Source of the DNA: Verticillium longisporum
Lineage: Eukaryota > Ascomycota > Sordariomycetes > Glomerellales > Plectosphaerellaceae
DNA: 64,000 nt
Assembly (NCBI GenBank): GCA_019188255.1
Contig: JAETXT010000010.1
Coordinates: 1 to 64,000 of the forward strand
Direction of reading: 5' to 3'
Shown here: one piece after another, positions 56,714 to 64,000 of the stretch
Position numbering within the stretch: the first letter of the stretch is position 1
Layout of the letters: every line of letters starts with the position of its first letter
The notes under the pieces: generated by a model
The model's input: only the letters and a program-made list of their open reading frames with translations
Database searches by the model: none
What the model was told of the DNA's origin: nothing
Made by a program: the position numbers and the translations under genes

Positions 56714-58828
56714 TCACAACTCGGCGAGCCTACTGCTGACCCTCCTTGTCCGACCACTGCGTCTGACAGGACCACAGTCCTCATCAGAGTCTGTCGGCGT
56801 ATCCTTCAGCACCTTCTGTCGCTTTCTCGGCGGCAGCACGCAATCGGACCCATCGCTAGGGGTGGCCGCGCTCGATGCTGGGCGCTTTCGACCACGAATC
56901 TTGGCCTCATCATCTGCATGCAGGAAGCGGTGAATGATACGATGATCCAGAATGCGTTCCTCCTTATCGCGCGGACCGGCTTTCTCTGTCTTTGGCCAAA
57001 GATAACCATACAATTTTGAGTGACGCTCGCAGCGAGGGCAGGAACTCTTGGTGTAATACGCGTTGTGCTGCACGAAGGCCGTATCACAGTTGATGCATCG
57101 AATCCAGGCCGTCTCCGGCTCCGAAAGCAAGAGGGGCGTTAGTGTGTAGTCGCCCGGGATTCGATGGCGGGCAGGAGGCGTTGTTTCCTTGACAAAGGTC
57201 CGCTTCTGATATTTGCGCTTCTTCGGGAGCTCTGCCAACGCTGGCGGCGCAGCTTCAAGTTTTGCAACAACTGGGGCGGGATCGGTCACTGGCTCCGTTG
57301 TGGCCTCCGATATGGCGTGATTCGTAGTATTTGCGAGTTCTTGAGAGGAAGGGGGTGATGGCGGGTTGCAAAGAGATGCGATTGAAAGAGGTCTGGTGCT
57401 GGGCGGGGTGTGATCGAAAGGCCTGTCAGACTCTGTACTGGCCGCGATGTTTGCGGGCGAGGAGAAAAGTGAAATTTGTGTCAGCGTCGTGCTAGACCGC
57501 TCATCTGTCTCCTCACGCTTCAGAAGACAGAAATCGTCCTTGCGAACCGCCAGAGGCTTGAGCAAGTGGGGTTCAGGGCTCTGTTTTTCCGGCTCCGTGA
57601 TATCAGTAGATGCGCCATGATCAGTGCTGGACAAGGAGTGGCTGCGAGGAGAACCAGCGGAGCAACTCCTCGAGCTTTCTAGCTCACTCGGCGCAGGAAT
57701 AGCATTGTTCGCCGAGAGTTTCGAAGCCTTCGCAGGCGTGATCGGTGGGGTTAGCGTAGTGAGGCTTCGCTTCTTGGTTGCAGCGGCGAACGGCAGCGGT
57801 GATTCTGCAGCCGCAGAGTGATCGACAGCTGAGTTGTGATCTGACTTGCGACCTCGGCGAGTTTTCGAAACACGTGGTCGTATATCAGCACTAACAGAAG
57901 GCGTACGCGAAGCGCGATCAACACTATCATCCCGCCTTCGTCGCCGCAGCAAGTAACCCTCAGCCGAGTGGTCCTCTATGCTCCTTTTCACTGTCGTATC
58001 CTCTTCGTTATGCCATCCGTTCGCTTGTCTCCTCTCGCAGGTACTGCATAAACACTCGCAATTGTCCTCGCCAAAGTAGCTATCGGCATAAGTGACGGTA
58101 ATTTCGTCGCCGACGTCGATGTTGGTGGTCGCAATGATCTCAATACCAGCTTGTCCAGTAGTTACAAGCTTCGCATTTGCCTTGCAATCGTGGTTGGCGA
58201 ACCGGGCTGGGCCCATGAACAAGCTTGCGCACTTGTTTCTTGATGAGATGATAATGCTGAAATCCTTCTTCCGCGCGGTCATCTCACGCTCTTCTTCGGG
58301 TGTGATCATAACTTGAACGCCAGAAAGGTACTTGACTGTTTCATTCCTCGCAATGAAGCGGCGAGCTGTGATAGCGGCTTCATGGGACACAATAGTGTAA
58401 CGATTGGTCGAGTTGACTTCGAAGGGGCAGTCAGGAAGGTACAGATTCAAGTATCGGCGCAGATGTCCTCTGAAATCAGCCTTCTCCTTATCGGTCTTGA
58501 GTGAATTGCAGAATTTTCGGAGTCCATCAGTCGTGAGCAGATTGTGTTCGGCGGCATCAATGTCCTTGTTGAGAACGAGGTCGGTCTGTATGATCTTGGC
58601 AATTTCGTCTTCGCGCACACCACGCGAAGGATGGTAAGAAGATCGATTTTTCGGAATCGTTGTCCAGTAGAACACCTGAGGTCAGTCAATAATGCGGTAC
58701 TATACAGGAATACTGGTACGACCACCCACGTGATCCACAATGGCATCGGTAAGGATGTCATCGTACGTGGCCAGTTGTGTCAAGGTCAGCGCCTGCTTGC
58801 GTGCCGACAACGCCTTGGAGGGAGGCAT
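56714..58828 (-). CDS. SET9: histone H4-K20 methyltransferase Set9 (Suv4-20/KMT5)
   Basis: Two exons: 58828-58730 and 58675-56714, giving 686 residues. The N-terminal helical segment TLTQLATYDDILTDAIVDH is followed by VFYWTTIPKNRSSYHPSRG and the SET domain (about residues 135-255): VKYLSGVQVMIT, then RFANHDCKANAKL containing the NHDC cofactor-binding motif and ITVTYADSYFG, with a CECLCSTC zinc-binding post-SET. This order matches fungal Set9. It methylates H4K20 in chromatin, influencing DNA-damage response and heterochromatin. The C-terminal 400 residues are disordered, Ser/Pro/basic-rich, with a zinc-finger-like CINC...CPRC stretch near 600 of unknown role. Confidence 0.93.
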
Positions 58829-59656
58829 TGCCGATGATCCTCAATTGTGCGCCACTTGGTCAAGGCTCGGAGCCCAAGGCGCTCAAACGATCGCAATACA
58901 GTCGTCAGAGGAGCGAGGATCACGGCTCCAGGCACCTGCGACGTGAGAGGCCCGACTGTCGCATTCGTTTGAGAGGAGGACTGGTGAACGACGCGGAGCC
59001 AAATTGACAGTCGTGGAAATTTCTGGCTGCCGATAGAGGTGGATGGGGGTCGCCGCAGTAATGAATCGCAGGAACTGTGGTGTAGTGACAGAAGGCAGTC
59101 GAGTCAATCTTGCGGTCATGAGGTGTCAACAAAGCCACTGAAGAGGTATTAACCGAATGGGCGGTAGTGAGCTTCTAAGCGAAACGATAAAAAACCACAG
59201 AAAGGAGTGAATTGTCGGCCTGGGAAATGTCGCAGGTGGACGAGAGCGCGTTGCTGCGGACGGAAATTTGGCTCGTCTCATAGATTGACGACGATGAGGG
59301 AAGGAGCAAAAGGGGATGTAAGGATAGAGGTGAAGGCTGTTGCCGTTGCTGCCCGGTTGCTAGTTACTCTAACAATGAAAGCTAACGAATGATGTGCAGC
59401 AGGACATGAACAACCCCTGGAACGTATCGATAGCCTAGCGTGATGATGCCGGTAAGCTGATGTAATCATGCACTTCCGTCTCCTGAAGCAATTGGGCACG
59501 AACGGAGCTGCGGAGACACCTATTTCCGTAGAGCTCGGACCCGTTCATCAGTATCTCCAATTTGATGCCTCTGTTGACGGATGGATCTGGACCACCACGT
59601 TAGGGGGAACTTCTGCGGTGGACCGAAACCTCGTAAAGAGGACTACACAAATCAAG
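58829..59656. promoter_or_regulatory. divergent promoters SET9 / mitochondrial uL14
   Basis: About 830 bp, no gene seen. Confidence 0.45.
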
Positions 59657-60175
59657 ATGATTCAATTAAAGGTTGGTTCCATAGGTTGCAACCGACCCTT
59701 CTTTTGGTCCTAACCAGCGTTCAGACAATGCTCAACTGCATCGACAACTCGGGCGCTGCCCTCGTCGAATGCGCCATGGTCATCGGTCGCAAGGGCGCTG
59801 CTCGCATTGGTATGTCCTCCCTCTGTTTCAAGACTGGTACCGACCTCAGGCTTGCTTGACTAGGTTTCATTGCTGATACCTCCTTCAGGTGACCGTATCG
59901 TCGTCGTTGTTCAAAAGCACCGAGGCACCGACAATGCAGGGTCCTCAAGCGCCAACAAGGTTAAGCGTGGAGATATGCGACATGCTATCGTGGTCCGCAC
60001 CAAGGCAAAGTCACAGAGACGTGACGGCAGTGTGGTTCGCTTTGACGACAATGCTTGCGTCCTTATCAACAAGGCGGGAGACCCGGTTGGAACGCGTATC
60101 AACGGAGTGGTGGGAGCTGAGCTGAGGCGCAAGCAGTGGAGCAAAATCCTGTCAATGGCGCCGATGCATGCATAA
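59657..60175 (+). CDS. MRPL38: mitochondrial ribosomal protein uL14m
   Basis: Three exons: 59657-59671 (five codons), 59725-59809 and 59889-60175, giving 128 residues. MIQLKTMLNCIDNSGAALVE, GDRIVVVVQKH, VKRGDMRHAIVVRTK, DGSVVRFDDNACVLINKAGDPVGTRI and WSKILSMAP are diagnostic of bacterial-type uL14. The bacterial-type sequence shows it is the mitochondrial, not cytosolic, L23/uL14 protein. It sits at the large-subunit interface near the tRNA path. The first splice has a GTTGGT donor; the acceptor at 59724 gives the expected MIQLKTML junction. Confidence 0.93.
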
Positions 60176-60883
60176 CGGGTGTGGTGGAAGGACGCTCATT
60201 GCAGAATATGAGCAGTTGTTGCTGTGAGGAATACTGTAGGATTGCCGTGTCGGAAGGAGACCAAGGCCGGCGTGTACCATATGAATGCATGAACTGGCGT
60301 TCAAGGATATGATATCAGACTCCATTCAACTCGTTCATTGTTGCAATCCGAGTTCTATGAAGTACTGGGAAGTGCTATGTGTCAAGCTACCTACCTACCT
60401 ATATATTTTATATCGACTGTCCACTGATGATAAGTGTGCCTCTTAGCACAGGTCTTCGTGCAGCTCGTCTGGGCCAACCTAAACGCACACCTACTGCCAA
60501 TTAAATTTCAATTCTGTTCACCGTGTATATCATGCAGAGGCCCATCAGGGGACTGAATCCCTTCGGGTTACATAGCCAAAGCCAATTGTCGGTTGTCCAA
60601 TACCCAAAAATTGGCAAGGAAGGATGGTAGCCACTCGCCCAACCAAGCCGACCCAGGCCCCCACCAGCTGCGCTGTACTGTTGGCAGTGCGGCGACGCTA
60701 ATTAGTTGCTAACCTTGCAACGCATCGATCGGTCAGCATGGCGCTATCCTTTCACCTACAACAACCGTACCTGTTCTCGCCAAAGTTGCGCAACCCATCT
60801 CGAGCAATCACCCGACATCCCAATATAGACCTCTGCTCCGAATCTCACCGATAGACCGATCGCCCCTCGTCCTTGTTATCGTC
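60176..60883. other. spacer uL14m / RPB9
   Basis: Contains an ACCTACCTACC motif at about 60388-60404 and the RPB9 promoter. No gene is seen. Confidence 0.5.
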
Positions 60884-61788
60884 ATGTCGTCTCCGAAGTC
60901 CGCCACTGACGAGGACACGCGCGGCAAGCCTGTCGAGCAGATCACGTTCCGCTTCTGCTCAGAGTGCTCGAACATGCTCTACCCTAAGCAGGACGATAAC
61001 TCGCATCGTCTGCAGTTCACATGTCGTACATGTCACTACACAGAAGAAGCCCAATCGAGTTGCGTCTTCCGCAATGTTATGAACAACGCGGCTGGCGAGA
61101 CGGCTGGCGTCACGCAGGATGTCGGTTCTGACCCAACTGTACGTATATCTTTGCTGCTTTTGATAACTCTATGCAATCGGCAGGAGTTCTGCGCTCTTGC
61201 GGTTCCGATATACAAGTGCGCCCATGACGAACTCCGCGACGACACACGGCTACCAGGACCGTACCCCACAGCCTGCTATCGAAAAACGCTGCTATCCCAT
61301 GCCGAATGCTATGGGTTCAATATGGATGACGTACCGAAACGTTCTTTTCTTTCATCAAACTGTGCCAAACTTTTGCGAGCGTTGACCTGCATTCTACCAC
61401 GACATCTCTTTACCGACCTCCGGGTTCTCTCTGCGGCACTCACCACGACCAACGCATCCGACGTAGTCCCATATATCTAGACCCCGTGGCTGGCAGAGAC
61501 GGCCCGTGGTCCTGACAGCTTGCTTGGACGAAATGTGCTCAGTGTGTTCTCGGGACGAATTTGCTGACCAGATATTCCATGCAGCTTCCACGCGAGATTA
61601 TTTCCTGCCCGTCTTGCAGCCACAATGAGGCTGTCTTCTTTCAGTCCCAACAGCGAAGTGCGGAGACTGGCATGGTGAGTCTCATTGTCGCATGCACCAT
61701 TACTAGAGGGGAATACTGACTATCGCTAACCAAGAAACTATTTTACGTCTGCTGCGAGTGTGGCCATATTTTCCAAACACAAAATTAG
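60884..61788 (+). CDS. RPB9: RNA polymerase II subunit Rpb9
   Basis: Three exons: 60884-61138, 61585-61674 and 61735-61788, giving 132 residues. It has two zinc ribbons: N-terminal C25/C28 and C47/C50, C-terminal C93/C96 and C121/C124 (CPSC and CCEC). The sequence DPTLPRE across the first junction and QRSAETGMKLFYVCCECGH match Rpb9, the subunit that supports start-site choice and transcript cleavage. The first intron is 446 bp, far longer than the other introns here, and open in frame for about 114 codons. Its splice sites (GTACGT and ATGCAG) are canonical and the protein requires its removal. Confidence 0.92.
61139..61584 (+). other. long first intron of RPB9
   Basis: 446 bp against a usual 46-121 bp in this window. 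Retention would continue the frame to a stop at 61478-61480. It may hold an alternative C-terminus or nothing more. Confidence 0.7.
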
Positions 61789-62217
61789 GCTCACGACGAT
61801 TTTACGATACCCGACGGTTGGCGAGAAGAGAGAAGAGAGAAGGAGAAAGAGAGAGAGACAGAGAGTCACGCGGGAGTTACAAGGCGTTCTGGAGACCAAA
61901 AACATAAAGATATGCAATACCTGGCAAGGTGTTGAGAATATCATGATGGCGTGGGTGACCGGTAGGTGTCAATGACACAACAGAGACTTTGCCCAACATT
62001 ACACTTGCTCTCGCGTGACGTTGCCCCTCCAGGATGGCTCTGGTGAAGAATCAAACCAGTGACCAAGATGCAACCAGCTGCCACACACCGTGCCGCCAAG
62101 GTCGGCTGAGAGGACGCAGTGCGAAGGTAACATCCAGGACCAGCGGACCTCAGCACCCGCGTGATCCCTCTGAATGAAGTGGGTTGCACACCAATGACAT
62201 GACTTGAAACATGACTA
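61789..62217. other. spacer RPB9 / transposon
   Basis: No gene. The TA at 62216-62217 is the target dinucleotide of the right-hand transposon. Confidence 0.5.
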
Positions 62218-64000
62218 ACGTAATCCACAAGCGAGTGGTTCACCCAAGCGAGTGGTTCACTTCGCCCGGGCCCACGACCTACACCTGAATTCTACAGATT
62301 CCACCTCCGCCCGCGATGGAGACTCTTTCAAAAGAAGGTCAATTATTCCTTGCTATCCAAGCTATGGACAATGACCCGAACCTAAGCGCCCGGAGTGCTG
62401 CGAGGATCTACACCGTCCCCTTAACGACGCTCCTCCGACGCCAGAAGGGCAAACCCTCCCGACGCGAAAGCCCGCCCAATTCTGCCAAATTAACAGTACT
62501 AGAAGAGAAAACTATTGTCGAATATATCCTTGACCTAGATGCGCGATCTTACCCTCCCCGGTTGGGTGAGGTCGGAGATATGGCGAATCGCCTGCTTGCC
62601 GACCGTGACGCGCCACGCGTCGGGAAGAACTGGGCCGCAAACTTCGTCAAACGGCAACCAGAGCTCCGGACGCGTTTCTTTCGCAAGTACGACTACAAGA
62701 GGGCCCAATGCGAAGATCCGGACGCGATAAACGCGTGGTTCCGCCTCGTGCATAACATGATCGCCAAGTACGGCATCCAAGAGGCTGACATGTACAACTT
62801 TGACGAGACCGGCTTCCAGATGGGCGTTATCGCCAACGGAATGGTCGTGACCAGTTCGGAAAGACGGTCCAATGTGAAGATGAGGCAGCCAGGCAACCGG
62901 GAATGGGTTACGGTGATCCAGGGCGTTGGCGCGTTGGGTTTCTCCGTCCCGCCGTTCATCGTGGTTTCGGGCAAGTACCACCTCTCGAGCTGGTACCAGG
63001 ACGACGCGATTTCTCGCGACTGGAGAATCGCAACATCTCCAAACGGCTGGACGACGAATGATATTGGTCTGGAATGGATTCGGCATTTTGACAGGCATAC
63101 AAAGTCCCGTACTTCGGGCGGTTATCGCCTACTGATCCTGGATGGCCACGAAAGTCACCACTCGGTCGACTTCGAACTCTACTGCAAGGAGAACAACATC
63201 ATCACACTCTGTATGCCTCCTCATTCGTCACATCTACTCCAGCCTCTCGATGTTGGGTGTTTTGGCCCACTAAAGAAAGCATACGGTCGGCAAATCGAGG
63301 ATAGGATGAGGGCGGGTACAACGCACATCAGCAAAGAGGACTTCTTCCCGGCGTTTTCGGCTGCATTTCAGCAAGCAATGACAGAAAAAACATCCAGGGA
63401 GGCTTTCGAGGAGCGGGGCTTGTCCCCCATAACCCGGAAACAGTCCTGTCAAAGCTGGATGTGAGGTTGAGGACGACGACGCCTCCGGGGACGTCCCACG
63501 GGGAGCGTGATTCTTGGGTCTCTAAGACGCCCACTAACCTGCTCGAGGCAGGTTCCCAGACTGACTTCATCAAAGGGCGAATCTCACGCCACCAGGGAAG
63601 CTCCCCAACGTCAATTTTAGATGCTGTTGACTATCTTGCGAAGGGGACGCGGGGTGTTATGCACCAGATCGCTCTTTTGAAGTCAGAGGTTATGATCCTT
63701 CGAGAGGAAAATGCTACACTAAGCCGACGCCGGAGGGCCAAAAGCTACGTCTCCGGGAAGGAGGAAGCATGGCTGTAGGCGAGGGACAGGACAAGATTGC
63801 TCAGAAGGAAGTAGATATCCAGATAAAAGAGGAAACGCTGCAGAACCCGGGTCCCGCGTCGTGGTCCCAGCCGAAGAAACGATGCTGTAGCGTATGCGGG
63901 AAGACCGGCCACAACGCGAGAACTTGTCAGGTAGCTATCTCATCGTCTGCAAAAGACGAGGAGGAGTGATTTTAATTGATTTACGGCGTTTGGGTTGAGG
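62218..64000 (+). mobile_element. pogo/Fot1-type transposon, copy 2 (right end outside window)
   Basis: The left end starts ACGTAATCC after a TA. Its repeat holds two direct copies of AAGCGAGTGGTTCAC with a 17-bp period (62229-62243 and 62246-62260), the same layout as copy 1 but with different sequence, so a related subfamily. The transposase reads in plus orientation. The right inverted repeat is not reached by 64000. Confidence 0.9.
62316..63969 (+). pseudogene. pogo/Fot1-family transposase copy 2, two frameshifts
   Basis: The first part (62316-63464, 382 codons) contains the HTH and a DDE core with D163, D276 and D312 at the same positions as copy 1. One base appears lost from the C run 63424-63428, after which the conserved SKLDVRLRTTTPP segment is in another frame. 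A second base is lost from the A run 63740-63743 (AKKLRLREGG expected). The last part (63769-63969) ends with a CCHC zinc knuckle, CSVCGKTGHNARTC. By eye it is clearly homologous to copy 1 over the whole length. With two bases restored a full transposase of about 550 residues would result, so sequencing error in homopolymers must be excluded before calling it dead. Confidence 0.88.

Noticed and set aside
61139..61584. C/D-box snoRNA in the RPB9 intron
   Set aside because: Only weak C- and D-box-like strings without a convincing terminal stem.
327..64000. A giant composite transposon bounded by the two pogo copies
   Set aside because: The elements are divergent, in opposite orientation, lie at a telomere and at a core gene, and the cargo is mostly housekeeping.
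1..64000. tRNA, rRNA and CRISPR arrays
   Set aside because: I scanned for B-box-like GGTTCRANYCC strings and regular spaced repeats and found none that fold or repeat convincingly; a covariance search would be decisive.

Overview
The window is a chromosome end from a filamentous ascomycete. I infer a Sordariomycete, perhaps Hypocreales, without certainty. The first 45 bases are telomeric CCCTAA units. Most genes carry short GT-AG introns of about 46-120 bp. The gene set (Atg17, SconB/Met30-type F-box protein, Set9, Pns1, Sfc1, Rpb9, a fungal C2H2 + fungal_trans regulator) is typical of Pezizomycotina.

Layout. 1-2.2 kb: telomere, AT-rich subtelomere, and a complete pogo/Fot1-type transposon with perfect 48-bp inverted repeats but a frameshifted transposase. 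2.7-9.7 kb: a sugar-transporter-like MFS gene, a kinase-fold gene and a secreted GH95 alpha-L-fucosidase, a plausible glycan-use block. 9.7-10.5 kb: a PurU-type formyltetrahydrofolate deformylase. 11-22.2 kb: an accessory block holding an AAAP amino-acid transporter, a CE4/HpPgdA-like (cyclic-imidase-like) hydrolase, an amidase-signature enzyme, a zinc alcohol dehydrogenase, a C2H2 + fungal_trans regulator and an SDR. I infer a regulated nitrogen-scavenging cluster, and its non-coding stretches hold many GATA-type sites. 22.5-61.8 kb: mainly conserved housekeeping genes: twinfilin, Sfc1, a GRDP-like protein, a membrane histidine-acid-phosphatase-like protein, a NiCoT nickel/cobalt transporter, SconB, a coiled-coil protein, an LrgB-like protein, a Pin1-type isomerase, Atg17, a riboflavin-kinase-like fusion, Pns1, Set9, mitochondrial uL14 and Rpb9. 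62.2-64 kb: a second, divergent pogo element whose right end lies outside the window.

Several conserved genes between 34 and 44 kb (sconB, possibly the coiled-coil gene, the lrgB-like gene), and the right-hand transposase, carry single-base indels, mostly in homopolymer runs. The pattern suggests unpolished consensus errors, although real mutations cannot be excluded. Exon structures below were worked out by hand from splice signals and reading-frame continuity; no alignment or database search was possible.
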